Positions 1-13,900 of a stretch of 64,000 nt of DNA are shown in pieces. The notes under the pieces were generated by a model. It did not search any database. It saw nothing but the letters and a program-made list of their open reading frames with translations, and had not been told where the DNA came from. The DNA lies in the NCBI GenBank assembly GCA_000442125.1, contig KE546976.1, forward strand, positions 682,001 through 746,000, in the 5' to 3' direction. Positions within the stretch are counted from its first letter, which is position 1. Every line of letters starts with the position of its first letter. Position numbers and translations under genes: made by a program. This DNA comes from Opeltia flavorubescens (taxonomy: Eukaryota; Ascomycota; Lecanoromycetes; Teloschistales; Teloschistaceae).

Positions 1-3000
1 ATAGAGTAGTATAATATATAAACTATTAGGATTTAATTATTAATATTATCTTACTTTTTAATATTTAAATAGTTATTAATAAATAAACGAACTAAAAATT
101 TAATCTAGCTTAATTTATTTAAAATATTTAATATATTTATTTTATTTTTTTATTAAATAAAATCTAACTCTATATTTTCTAAAATAGCCTTATAGATATT
201 CGCGTAATATATAATTCGCTTTATAATTAAAATTATAATCCCGGTTATTTAAATTTATAAAAGATTAAAGCCGTTTAATTTAGTAATTTTATATTATTTA
301 TTTAATTTATCCGTTAATAATAAAAAGGTTTTAATACTTATTTAATAAAATTATTTAAAATTTTAATTATTTTTCTCGCACGATTAGTAAAAGAATTAGT
401 AGATAATATTTAAAAAAAATTAATAGTTTATACTATTATTAGTTATAATATAAAAGCCGCGTCTATATTATAATTTTTTATAACTACTTTTTACTATAGT
501 AAACTTTTATAAATAAACGTTAAAAACTTATTTAATATAATAAATAATTATATTACTTAAATATATTATTATATATTTTTTAAATAATTTTATTTTTTTT
601 AATTTAAAATTAAGCTAACTTTTTTAATAAACGCGGTTTTATAAAGTTTTATTATTAATCCGTAGTTTTAAAATTAGTAATAATATAAAACTCGATTTAA
701 TAATTAGCTATAATTTATATAAAGAAGTTTATATAGTTATTATACTACTAGTTATTCTATAAATAGGAGCGTATTAATTATAAAATCGTATATAAATCTT
801 TAAACTTTAGAGTTATATTTTTTAAAGTAAAAAAATAATAGAATAGTAGTATTATAAAAAGCTATATATATTAAATAAATTATTAATAAAGTTTAGCTTA
901 ATATTATTAAAATTAAATTTTAAAATAGTTTAAACCACTTATAAAACTATATATAAAATTTATAATTTATTACTTTTTTTTAATTTAGTTACTTTTATAA
1001 TTATTATTTATAGTAATTAATAATAGCGTCTATTATAAAAAATAATATATAAAATTTAAATATTTTATAAACTTAATATATTAATATTATTCTAGTAACC
1101 TAATTTTTAAACTTTTTTCCTAAAAGCTTTAAACCGTTAAATATAGAAAAAATAATATAGAAAGGTAATATATTAAAATATAAAGTATTAATATTTTATT
1201 AGATAAAATATTAAATTAAATTAAAATATATAGTTTTAAAAAAGATTTATTAATATTAGAAATTTATAGAGAATTTAATATTTAAAATATTATTCGATCG
1301 TTTTATTTAAGAATTTATATTAAATATATAACCTTTTAGAGAAAAAATAGTAATTAAAATTTAAGCCTCGGTTTTATTAGCGCTTTAGAAAAGTGCCGAA
1401 GCTTATATAATATTAATATTTAAATATAAGTATATTATTTATATATATTACTAGTAATATAGAGCTAAGAATAAATAGTTATTAATTTAATAGCTATTTA
1501 TATTAAGCGGGTTATAATATAATAGAAGGATATAATATTTATTTTATATTTAGTAAAATAAATTAAATAGCTATTTTAGTTAAAAAAAAAAAATAAAATA
1601 AAAAGAAAAAAAATATAAAATCTTTAAAGGGGATATAAAAAAATAAATTATTATTATTTATTAATTAGCGTATTTTAATAATAATAGCTCCTAATTTAAA
1701 ATTATAAAAAAGATCCTTATATAATTTATCTATTTTCTTTTATTAATAAAATAAATCCTATAATTTATTTATCGTTTTTTCTAATTTTAAATCTATTATA
1801 CGATTATTATATTTAATTATTATAGTTTATTTTATATATAATAGATTTAATTAAACCCGGTTATATTAATAAATTTTTTTTATAAAATTAAATACCTATT
1901 CGATTCTAATAAAAGATATTAAATAAAAAAAATATTTTAAATTATCTAAATTAATTTAGGAAAATTAGAAGTATTATTTTTTTAAAATTACTAGTTTAAT
2001 ATATACTCGGTAACGTTTATATTAAAGTATTACTCTATTTCTATATAGTTCCTTTAGATATATATAAGCGGTTAAAAAATACTAGTTAAAACTAGTATAA
2101 ATAGTTATATAAAATTAATAAAATATAAACATATTACCTATATATATTACCTATTAAACCTTTATAGATTAATTATTTTTTATTAAAATATTAAAAGAGT
2201 CGTTATAATTTTTATTAAAATATTCTAGAAACTTTTTTTAATAATAATTTATAAAATTTTATTAATTAGATTTAAATATTTTATTAGTATTTTAATTATA
2301 ATATAAATTTAATTTTACTATTAAATTTAAAATATTAGCTAGATTATATATTAATCCGCTTTTTTTTTTATATATAAATAATACTTTTTAAATTTTTAGA
2401 TTATTATTTAATAGGTTTTTATTATAGTAGCTTTTATAAAATAATATAATACTTTAAAAGCTTTTTTAATTATTTTAAAATAGTTATATATTTTAATAAA
2501 AACGTGGAATATTAAATAAATATTTATATTAATAATCCGTAAAATAATAAATATAAAATTATAGAAAAGATAAAATATAATACCGAGGAATAAAAGGGAT
2601 AATTAATTATAAATATCTAGATAGATTTTATTAAGCCTATTATCTGATATTTAAAGTTTATTAATATAGGTTTTAAGAATTTTATATAGTTAATATATTT
2701 AGCGGATTATTAAATATATCGAGTTTTACTAGATACTAATATTTTAAAATAGATCTTTTAGTTTATAATTTTTATTTTTTTTTAATTAAAATTATTTAAA
2801 ATATAATTTATATTAAAAAAATATATTAATATAAATAGTAAACGCGCAAATTTAAATTATTATTAATAATTTAATTCTTTTTAATATATTATTTTATTAT
2901 ATTATTTTTTTTATTATATTTAATAATTTTATACTAAAATTATTAAAATATTTATTTTTAAAATTCTAGTCTAAAATATTATTTATTATTTACGATCCGA

Positions 3001-4440
3001 TTGCTGTAATAAAATTCTAAATTATAAAATTAATAATATAGGCTAAATATAATAAAAAGTTTTTAGCCTTTTTTTATCTTTATTTAAATTAAAAGAGTTT
3101 ATTTTTTAATTCTATTTTTAAAATATTATTCAAGCTTATATTATTAGTAATAATATTAAAAAGTTTTCGCTTAATTTAATAGTAATTAATAAAGGTTAAT
3201 ATTTTATTATATTATATTTTATTAAAATAATTAGTATTTAATAATATAAATCTAAATAACCATTTTTAAAACTAATATCGGTTATTAATCTAATATATTA
3301 GTATTTTTAGGTATAAAACCCTTTAAAAGCTGGATTAGATATTTATTATAAAAAAAATTTAATTTATATCTAATAATTTATTATAAATTTTTTTATAAAT
3401 ATTAATATAATTTTTTTTAATTTAATTAATTAAAGTTATTTAATTACTAAATTATAGATTAGAATAAAATATTTAAAAAAAATCTTAAAAAATAAAATTA
3501 TTAATAGTTTATAAAAAAAGGTCGAGTTATATAAAAATTTTATATAGCTAGCGGTTTTAAGTTTTTTAATTAAAATCCCTATTATTATTTATATAACTTT
3601 TTTTCTAAAATAATATATTAATAATATATTATTTTTCAATATTATTTAGTATATTTATATATTTAAAACTCGTTTTAATATTTAATTAAAAATTTTATTA
3701 TTTAGCTTTTTAATAAAAAATAAAAATTATATATTTATATATAGTCGATATAATAAATAAATTAAAGATAATAAAATAATTAAAAATTTTAATATAGTTT
3801 TTATAAATAATTATAGATTTATTATTAAAAACCGAAACAATTTATTTAAAATTAAATTAATATTTTAAATAACTTCTATTTAAATTATCTATTTTTTATA
3901 TTTAAAAAGAATTTATAAATTTATTAAAAAAATCCTCGACTTATATTATTATAAAAATAATTAATTACTAAATTTTAAAACTTTTATAAATATTATTATA
4001 CTATTAAATATATTCGCTATTAATCTAGAAAATTAAAGTTAGGTTTTAAAATTAAATTTCTTTTATTTTTATCTAAATTTACTTTTATTTCTTTTAATAT
4101 AAATATATTAATATAGTAAATATACTAATATTTTAATTTAAAAACTAACTTATAGATTAATTTAAATAAATATTATTAATTAGTAAATTTAGTATTAATT
4201 TCTTATTAAATTTATTTAGATTATTCTTTTTATAAAAAGGACCCGGTTAATTTTATAGTAATAAATTAATAGTACTATTATTAGATATAATTTTATTTTT
4301 ATATAGTAGTAATATAATAAGGTAATATAATAGGGTAATATATAGGTAATAGTTATAATTATTAAATATTAATACGATTTTAACTATAATAAAAAAAATT
4401 AATACTATAGAATTTATATTATAGGTTATATTATTAAACT
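1..4440. repeat. unclassified degraded transposon relic
   Basis: This part is RIP-degraded like its right neighbour but I could not assign it to an element family with confidence. A conceptual plus-strand reading near 2,620-2,760 and near 3,300-3,380 gives phrases faintly like a Copia-type integrase and reverse transcriptase, too weak to call. No long terminal repeats or intact frames are visible. It probably belongs to one or more elements that extend beyond the left edge of the window. Confidence 0.5.
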
Positions 4441-4655
4441 TAAATAAACTTTTAGTAGATTAATTAAATTAAATTTAATTTAAAATTAACCTATTAAAAA
4501 CCTAACCCGATTTAAAACTAACCCGCTAAAAATTCGACCCGACTAGAACCCGACCCGATTTAAATTAGGTTTTAGGATTCTTTAACCCGACTCGGGTCGG
4601 TTCCGGGTCTAGATTTCATTTATAAAACCCGGTCGAGTGACCAGTCTAAGGATAA
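4441..4655. repeat. GC-richer block with CCCGACCCGA-type repeats, possible transposon terminus
   Basis: A short block much richer in G and C than its surroundings, carrying several copies of words such as AACCCGA, CCCGACCCGA and GGGTCGG, and ending in CCGGTCGAGTGACCAG. Short CCCGA/GGGTC repeats near an end are typical of subterminal regions of hAT-family DNA transposons in plants and fungi. The words resemble, but do not match, those at the left end of the 20,334-29,208 element (ACCGGGTTTT, AACCTAACC). I see no partner end in the window, so this may be the right end of an element starting further left, or a truncated piece. Confidence 0.35.
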
Positions 4656-4679
4656 TATTAGCTCTAGTTATAGATTTTA

Positions 4680-7600
4680 TATTTATAGTTATATTAAAAC
4701 GTTTATTAAAATATATCTAAATAGGTTTAAAAAATCTATTTATTTAAATTTTGGTTATAAATTTATTATAATAGATAGTGAATTTCTTAAAAAAATATTA
4801 CTTAATTATAAAATTTTTATTATAGTATAACTTTTAACTATAAAAGGCTTTCGAACGGATCTATATAAAATAAAGGAATATATTATCTAAGCGATCTATT
4901 TTTCTATTATAATAAGCGATAGTATTTAAATTCTTCTTTATATTAAGAGGGAACTCTATATTATAGATAACTTTAGGGCTAATATTTTAATAAGGATTGA
5001 TATTATAATTCTAAAGTAGATATTTTTATTCCTAGTAAACTAAAAAACGACTATTAATAGCTATAAAAACGCTATTATTCTTATTATTATAATAAAAACG
5101 CCTTTTTTTATATTTAAGATTAAAACTACTAAGTATACTTTAGTACCTGCTATATTAGAAGCTATAATACTAATTTTAGTAAAAGGTTTATTATTAAAAT
5201 ATAATTTATTTTTTAAGTCTATTAAAATAAATATAGCTCTATTTATTTATATTATAGATAATAAAATTATATATATTTTAGCCCGTAATAAAATAGGTTA
5301 AAATATATATATACTAATAAAATTTAATCTCGGTACAATTTCGAATATCGCTTATAATAATTATTTTCTATATAATATATTTAAGGAACCAGCTATATAT
5401 ATATTAAAAATATTTAAAAAATTACTATCTTTAAATACTTTTATAGGCGGTTATTATATAAATTTAGCTATAAATAATTTAAGCTATATCAAAAACCCTA
5501 TTAAAAACGTATATAAAACGATATACTTTTCTAGATTCAATAAAATAAATCTTTATAAAAAAAATAGGTTAATTTATTATAATTAAACTAAAAATTATTT
5601 AATAGAATAATAATATTCAATAATATAAAATAGCGGAACGCTTTATCCGAACTTATTATAGAATTTTTTATATTATAAATCGATAAAGGGATTATTAATA
5701 TACCTAAAAATAAATAGATAAAACTATTATTTAAAAATAATTAATAAAATTTATTTAAATATAAATTTAAAATTTATTTTATTAATATTAAAAACTAAAA
5801 AATTATTAACGATGTATTTAATAAAATATATAGGTTTAGTTATATAAAATAAATAATTAATTCGATTCCTTTCTTTTTTTTTATTTTTATAATTTAAAAG
5901 GAATTACTTAAAAAAAAAGGAAAATAGTTATTAATATAAGAGATTTTAATAAAATATTTATCTAGATTACTTATACTATATTTTTATAATTCGAAATTAT
6001 ATTATTTTTAAAAGGTTATACCTATATCGTTATACTAGACGTAATTGGTATTTTTTATAAATAATATATTTATTTAACTAATAAGTTAATACTTATAATA
6101 GTAATTTATTATAGCTAGAAAATATTTTTAATACTTATTATAGATTATATAAATTTAATAATATATATTTAGCGATAAATTAATAATATTTCAAAGTATT
6201 TAAAGTATTCCTACGCGTATATTAATAATATTATATTAGGGGCTCGATCTTTTAAAGAATAATTATCTAATTTAAAAGAGTTTTTCCGTTTATTAATAAA
6301 TAAAAACGTTTCGATCTTTTTAAAAAAAGTTTTTTTAGAGTACTTTAATATTAAATTATTAAACTAAAGAATTAACTGTTTTAATCTAGTAGTAAATAAA
6401 AATAAATTTATAACGATTTTTTAAATTTAATATTTAAAAACGTTTAGTAAATGTAAATATTATTTAAGCCTTATAAAATATCTTTATTAGTATATTTATT
6501 TTTATTTATAGCTAGCTCGTCTTTTATAAAATCTAAAGATATTTATATTTACAAATATACTAAAATCTAGTATAAATTAAAAAAACTATAGTTTTAAATA
6601 TCGTTTAAATCTATTAAATTCTATATAAAAAATATTATTTTTATTACTATAGAAAGTACTTTTAAAGTCTACTATCCTAAAATATTTTAACTCTCACGAA
6701 ATTATATAGGTTAACTTAGATATTTTAAAGAAATTTAGCTTTAATATTATAATATTTTATATTAAGCCTAGTACTATTATATTTATAAATAAATAACTAA
6801 ATAGAGTAGCTATACAGCCGACTTTATTTCTATTTAAACTTTTTACTACCGCGGAATCTAATTATTAATCTATAAAATTTACAATTATAGATTTTGTTTA
6901 GATATTAAAAAAGGTTCGATATTTAATTAAATTATTAGAATATACTATTATTATTTAAATTAACTATTCGGCTATTTATAATATTATTAAAAGGATATAA
7001 ATTATAAGCTCGATATTTATAATAAGAATTAATATTAGGTATATCTATATTAATTAATATCTATATTAATATAATCTAGGGTTTTAATATAAACTAGAAA
7101 AAGAGTACATTATTGCCGATATATTATTTAAACTGTTTAGTTTAAATTTTAAACTATTTTTTAATAATTAGAACTATAGCGAATTGAATAAAATTAATAC
7201 TATATAAATAAATTTTATTTTAATACTTATCTAAATAAGTAATTTTTTTATAAAAAAATAGTTATAGGCTATTAAAACGACTTTTAATAGAAAAAGTTTT
7301 TTTAATAGTATAATAAGAATAATATATTAGGCGAGAACGTTTTTAAAATTTCTTTTATATACGGTAGTACTATAATAGATTATTTCAATTTAACGGTCTA
7401 TATTTAAAATACTATATAAAATAAACGTAAATTAGAATATTAAGCAAAAAACCTTATATAAAATAATACTTAAAATACTTTAAATAGTTAAAATTAAATT
7501 TATAATAATTAAATTTATAATCCGCCGATTATTATTTTTAACGGTTAAAATAATAATTAATAAACAGCGGCGGTTTTATAATTAATACTATTTATTCCGT

Positions 7601-9140
7601 AATTAATTTTATTTATTTTATAAATTTTACTAGTATAAAACCTTTAAATCAATACGCCTTCAATAGTATTTTATACTTCAATTTTTATATAAAATAAGTA
7701 TAAATTAGAGTATAAAAACTTAAATACTATATAAAATAATACGTTAAAATTTATATTTTATATTAATTATATTACTAGATTTTAAAAAACATATATTCTA
7801 TTTAAAATAAAAAAGGATATTATCGCTATAGTATATAATCAAAAATATCTAGAATTTTATAGAATATACTATTCTATTATTACTAGTTATTATATATATA
7901 GTTTAATAAAATTATTAAAATTTTATTTTCGCTATTATCTTTAATACAATATTATAAAAATTAAAAAATATCTATTTTATAGTTTATTATAATTAATTTC
8001 TTCGCCTATAATACCGTTTTATATAATATTTATTAATTTTATCCTAGTTATACCTATTATATCTAATAGTTTAGATACGATTTTATCTATAATAGATAAA
8101 TTTACTAAAAGAATTACTTTTATCTCTAGTAAAAAGATTTTTTTTATTATAGAATAGGCTTTTATACTACTAGATAAACTTTAAATAACTAATTAGAGCC
8201 TACTAGAAATGATTATTTTTAATTATAAATATAAATTCCTTTTTAAACTATAGATTATACTATTTAAAAAGTTTTATATAAATTTATTATATTTAATAAT
8301 ATATTATTTTTTTTAAATCGATAATTTTTTTAAACGAATTAATTAAACTATTAAAATTATATTTAAATATTTTATTTATAAATTAAAAAATCCGAGTTTT
8401 TAATTTACTATTTTATTTAGAATATAAGCTATTTTAAATAATTCTATCTTCTTAATTACTAAAAACTAAATTATAAATAAAATAGCTTATAGATTTAAAC
8501 TAAAAGCTATATTAGATTTTTTTAATATTATTTTAAAAAAAAACGAAATCGATTATATTATATTATAAATTAAAGTTATTAATATAATTTCTTTTATTTA
8601 AATAAAATTTAAATATTATTATAATTATAAATACTAATTAATATTTTTTAAAACTAGCGATTAAATTTTATTATATTTATACAAAGGATATTCTATATTA
8701 AAAATAAATATACTTATTAAAACTAAACTATTATAATAATATATTAGCCTATTTAAAATTGTAAAATAAATAGAATATTTAATATATTAATTTAATATCT
8801 CTAGCTATTAGGATATCTATCCAGCTTTTTTAATTATATATTTTAAACCGTCCGAACCCTTTTAAATAGACCCGTTTTACTATTTAGAACCTAATTTTCT
8901 AGAGGCTATCGCGATAAAAGGGGACACGGAGAAATAAAAATCGTAAAAAATTAAACGGCTTTTTAATAAAAGAACTATACGAAAAGGTTATAGGTATACT
9001 ATTTAGTATCTAGTATATTAAAAGAACTAGGATCCGGTATATAATTAATAGTACTATATAAGGGACTTTAATAACGCTTAGGAACTTATCCAGGACTACG
9101 AGCGCGAAATCTACTAGCGCGAAATCCGTAATACTAGCTA
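4680..9140 (+). mobile_element. Ty3/Gypsy chromovirus pol relic, RIP-inactivated
   Basis: Reading the plus strand through its stops gives the Ty3/Gypsy order of domains. An aspartic-protease C-terminal ILIG.D-like phrase lies near 4,980-5,010. Reverse transcriptase lies near 6,030-6,360, where the active-site YxDD reads YINN, as expected if GAC/GAT became AAC/AAT by RIP. The end of RNase H, a degraded ADALSRL-type motif, is near 7,100-7,130. The integrase core with a DKFTKR phrase lies near 8,000-8,120. A C-terminal integrase segment follows, then a chromodomain-like segment near 8,930-9,120 (KRTIRKGYRYT, then an ELIQDYE end). The order protease-RT-RNase H-integrase-chromodomain is that of chromoviruses. 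Many in-frame stops show it is dead. Its LTRs were not found. Confidence 0.8.
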
Positions 9141-10520
9141 AGCAGTTTAAATAAATCAACAAGGCTAGCGTAAATAAACCAGTTAAATAAACGTTAAAAC
9201 TTTTACTATTTTTCGATAGAATTATATAGAGTTACTATACAAATTTATATAGTAAGTCTATAAAAAGGCTCGATAGAAGGTTATTTTACTATATAAAATA
9301 GCGTATATTTAAGTGTTCTAATATAATAAATTACATTTAAATTTTATAGCAATAGATAAAATAGTTTATAGCTATACGAAATAGGATATAGTATAGCGAG
9401 GTCGCTATAGTTTTCTTTTATTTAGCGGCACTTGTTATAATTTTTGCTTATTTGTAATAGTATATACTATATATATTAATATATACTATATATACCACGA
9501 TAGTTGTGCGTACGACTAGATAACGATTAGATAGCGATAAACTAAGCGAGCTAGTATATAGTCAGCTGGTAGTAATTAAAAAAAAGCAACCTTTATTACT
9601 ACTAGTTCTCTACAAGAAATTTCTGCTAAAATATTTATATAAAGTATTTTATTATAATTAAAACTTTCTACTAAACCAGTTTAAATATAATATTTATAAA
9701 AAAATTTAACTTTTATTTAATATATTCTATAGCTATAACGATATTTTTAAATATACCGTTTGATATTTTTTCGATATCTATTATAGTAGGGGCTTAAAAC
9801 CCACTTTTCGTATTAAATCTTTTCAAATATCAAGTAGTTATCAGATGCTAAATATAGTAAAAAAATAATTTATAGTATATAGTAGTTTAAATAATATAAT
9901 TTTATTTTATTTAAATAATTCGATAGATTGATTTAAATTCGTTTTTTATAGCTATTTTTTAAAAATTATCGGATTCGAACTAGTATAAAAAATTTTTAAA
10001 GCTATTTTCTACGCTAACTATAATAGATATATAAGTTCTAGTCGGGAATATATAAAGTATATATTCTAGACTATATACTAATATTATAATATTTTACTAT
10101 TTTAACTTATTTATATTATATAATACCTATTTTATTTAGAAATATTTAAGAAATTTTTTTTAAATATCTGAATCCTGGTATTAAACCTTTAAAAAATATT
10201 TAAAACCTAATATCTAATATTTATTACCTTTTAGAAAAAGTTTTAAACTAGATAAATTTTTTTTTATATTATAGATTTATAACGCAGCTGTACTGATTAT
10301 ATAAAAACTATTTACGTATATTATAAAACTAACGATTTTTAATTATATTAAAAATAAAAACTCTATTTTAACCCTTTTTAAAAAAAATCCTATTAGTACT
10401 TTCTAATATCTGATATCTGATACTTGATACGGTGTCGAGAAAGTATCTATCGAGAAAATACTAGATAATTATCTGGTAATTCCTCGTTTAATACTTTTAT
10501 ACTCGTTTTATATATAAAAA
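9141..10520. other. degraded AT-rich DNA between two retroelements
   Basis: No gene. The first 500 bases (to about 9,640) are slightly less AT-biased and could contain the 3' end and LTR of the chromovirus on the left, but no matching 5' LTR is seen near 4,680. The rest is featureless RIP-type sequence up to the first LTR of the next element. Confidence 0.5.
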
Positions 10521-10769
10521 GAATGCAATAGCAGAAAAACTATATAAAAGTATAGGTAATAGTCTAGCGTCCTACTATCGCATATACGGAGCTATATATA
10601 GAGAATATATATATATTAATATCTAGAGAGCTATAAATATTAAAGGGAATTCCTTTAACTATATAGGCTCTCTTTCCTACTAATATAATATAGCGATATA
10701 ACGTCTTAGCCGAAGCTATACAACGGTTTTATAATATTATAATAAGCTAGACTATTATAAACTATAATA
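10521..10769 (-). repeat. LTR A (3' LTR of copy 1)
   Basis: First of three related copies of a ~248-bp sequence. Shared landmarks, in order, are an AAACTATATAAAAGTATA word, an ATATATATATTAATATCTA word, a GGAATTCC palindrome, TATAATATAGCGATATAACG and CTAGACTATT. The edges are approximate because RIP has altered the ends. Confidence 0.85.
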
Positions 10770-10865
10770 ATATTCCCTCTTTTATAGTAATATCCTTACT
10801 ATTCTATAATTAGGCGATATATATATAATAGATANCTAAGCACTTTATATAAAGCGCGTATACCT

Positions 10866-10920
10866 AAACGCGTATTAGTTAAATTAATAACTTAAAAATA
10901 TATAATACTAATACGCGTTT
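10866..10920. repeat. 14-bp perfect inverted repeat
   Basis: The arms AAACGCGTATTAGT (10,866-10,879) and its exact reverse complement (10,907-10,920) are separated by 27 AT-only bases. Further out, both sides carry an ATAAAGCG word. It lies just inside the left LTR of copy 1. It may be the remains of a small foldback or MITE-like insertion; no function can be assigned. Confidence 0.6.
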
Positions 10921-13900
10921 ATATATAAAGCGTTTTATTATTATATATAAAATATATAAATAGTTTTTTTTTATATACTAAAGATTATTTAATATTAATA
11001 TTAATATTAATCGTCGCGTTATAATATATTATTAATATCTTTTAATACTTATTAAATACTCGCGCTAAAATATATTTATAAAAATTAATATCGTTTAATA
11101 TTTCTACTCGATAGTTATATTATATTATAATATTTATAAATAATTAAAGCTATTAAATTTTAAATAGTTTAATTTATATTATTAATATTATAGATCTCGC
11201 GTTAAATAATATTATTTTATTTTTTATTTATAGATATATAATAAACGTTTCTTTTTTAATATAAATCTATTCTTTAATTTAGATTTTTATTATTTTTATT
11301 ATACCTTATTTTTATTTATTAACTCTATTTTTTTATAAATTTTTTTTAACTTTTATATTTTTTATTATAGATTCTAAAATTTTTAAAACTTCTATAACTA
11401 AATAAACTCTCTAGAATATATAAGCGCTCGATATTTTAATATTATTAAATACTTTAGTCTTATAAAAGAATTACTACTATTAGTATATAAAAGTTAGTAT
11501 TATAGAATATATTACTTATTTAGTACTATTATTTAATAATCTTTAATAAGAAATAATTAAAAAATAACTTTATTATTTACTATATTTTTATTTATTATAT
11601 AAAATCTAATATTAGCTTTAAATATTATACGCGTTATTTTAAGCTTTAAAAAAAATACGAGTTAATATATTAAATTTATATATTGTAGTAGCTTTTTTAA
11701 TCTATATAGATTTTTTAAAAATTTATTTTAGTAATTAATAAAATAATTTCTACTATTATTATTATTAATATTATTAATAAAAATAAAAAATAATATATTA
11801 TACGCTACTCGTGTATTATTATTTTTTCTAGCTATAAATAAATTAAAGTTTAGGAAAAAGCTAAAATATAGTAAAAAAAAACTATTAGTACTTTTAATAT
11901 TATTAAAGCTATTTATATTTTAAAAAAGTCGATTAATATAAATATTAATATTATATATTTTATTATATATTTACCTTTTTTATATAACTTCGCGCGCTAA
12001 TTTTATACTAGAACCGCTTAGATTCTTTAGTTATTAAAAAAGAGTAGTTAAGTTTAATTAGAAAAAATAATATTTTTTTTACTAATAAGAGCGAGGTAAA
12101 AAAAAATAATATTATTATATAGTTTTATATTTATCTAGCGTTTTATATTTATTTTCGATATTTATTCTTATATATTTATTTCTATATTCTATATTCGGGC
12201 TTATATTATTTTTAGATAGTTATAGTTTTAAAGTCTATATTTTAATAAAATCTTTTTTTAACTTTAATTTTTTTTAATAATATATTTTATAATATATATC
12301 TTTTAGTATATATTCTACCAGTAAACTTTAGTAATTATATAAAATTTTATTTTTATTACTATTTTATATTTCTAATATTATTTATTATTTTATTTATTAC
12401 TTTATTTATTATTTTATTTATTACTTTATTTATATATTTATATATAGTTTAACTATAAATTTTTTTTTTTTACCTCTTTTTTAAAAAGCCCTTTTTATTA
12501 TTATTTAATAGTTTTTTAAAATATATATAATAAAAGTCCTTTATATATTTATTAGCTCCCGATATTTCTTTAATATTAAGCTAGTTATTATTTTTAAAGC
12601 TATAATTAAACTATTTTATTAGATATTATAATTTCCTATAATATAATTTTAAATTAAACACTTTTTTTATTTTATATTACTTTTTATTATTAATAAGTAA
12701 AAGTAGTAGATTTTTTTTACTTTTTTTTTCTATTATTATATATAGTTTAAAAAAAGAGATATAAAAAACGGGATAGATATAATCTACTAATATTAGAAAT
12801 TCCAGGCGGTATAATTATAAATTTACTAGTTCTATTACTTTAAAAAGCTTATAAAATTTATAATTTAGTTTTTTTAATAGCCTTTTTATTTTAATATTAT
12901 ACTTATTAAGTTATATTATATTACTAATAGTAAAGGATTTTATAAAATACTTTTAATTATAATATTTAGATTATTTTTTTATTACTACTTTCTATTAATT
13001 TTTAAACTAAAAATATATATATATATATTTTTTAATATATTAACGCGCTTTAAATATATTATTTTTAATATTATTAATTTAAATATTATTTTTTAGATTA
13101 AAATATTTATTAATAACAGCGAAGAACGGTATTATATTAATAGAAGTATACTTACTATTATTATACGTAAATTTTATAAAAGGTAGCTATTTATTTTAAT
13201 TATTTTAATTATAGTTAATAAAATCTTTTAAAAATTATTTTAGAGTTTAATTTTATCGTTTAATTTATTTATTAATTTATAGATAAAAAGTGGTATTTAA
13301 ATAATACTTAATCTTTAAATAATAATAAAAAGTAGATTAAAATTATAAAGTAAAAAAAGTTTTTTAATTAGAAACTAGCGATTTAAATATATTATAATAA
13401 TTATATACTTTATTTATAAAAGTATCCGCTAGTTTTTCTATAAATATAGTTATTTAATATAAAATATATATAATAAACTTTATATAATAATCGATTACTA
13501 TAAAAATTAAATTATATACGATATAGAAGCGTTTATATAGAAGTAGGTTAGTAATAAAATTTATAATTAAATTATTAAATAGTTTTAAAGGTTTTTCTAA
13601 TAGTTATATTTTATTATACGACTTATACCTTATAGATTTTATTTAGTAGTATATATTATAAATATATTTATAATATTTAATATCCTTTATTATATTTAAT
13701 TAAAAGTATTTTTAGCGAATAAATTCTAATATTTTTTATAGTTAAAATAACCCGCTATAAAATTATTATAATTATATTTAAAGGCCTTTTACTTAATTAT
13801 ATTAAAAAATAAATATTATTTTTTATTATAATAGAGTAATTTTTAGTTTTAATACTATTTATAATTTCTATTAAACTATTCTAACGCTATATAAATACTT

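Noticed and set aside
2600-3400. Copia-type integrase and reverse transcriptase in the leftmost relic
   Set aside because: Only faint, frame-hopping resemblance after mentally undoing RIP; not strong enough to annotate as Copia.
12360-12450. Tandem TTTATTA-type repeats as a possible CRISPR or minisatellite
   Set aside because: Low-complexity AT repeats inside a decayed element of a eukaryotic genome; no spacer structure.
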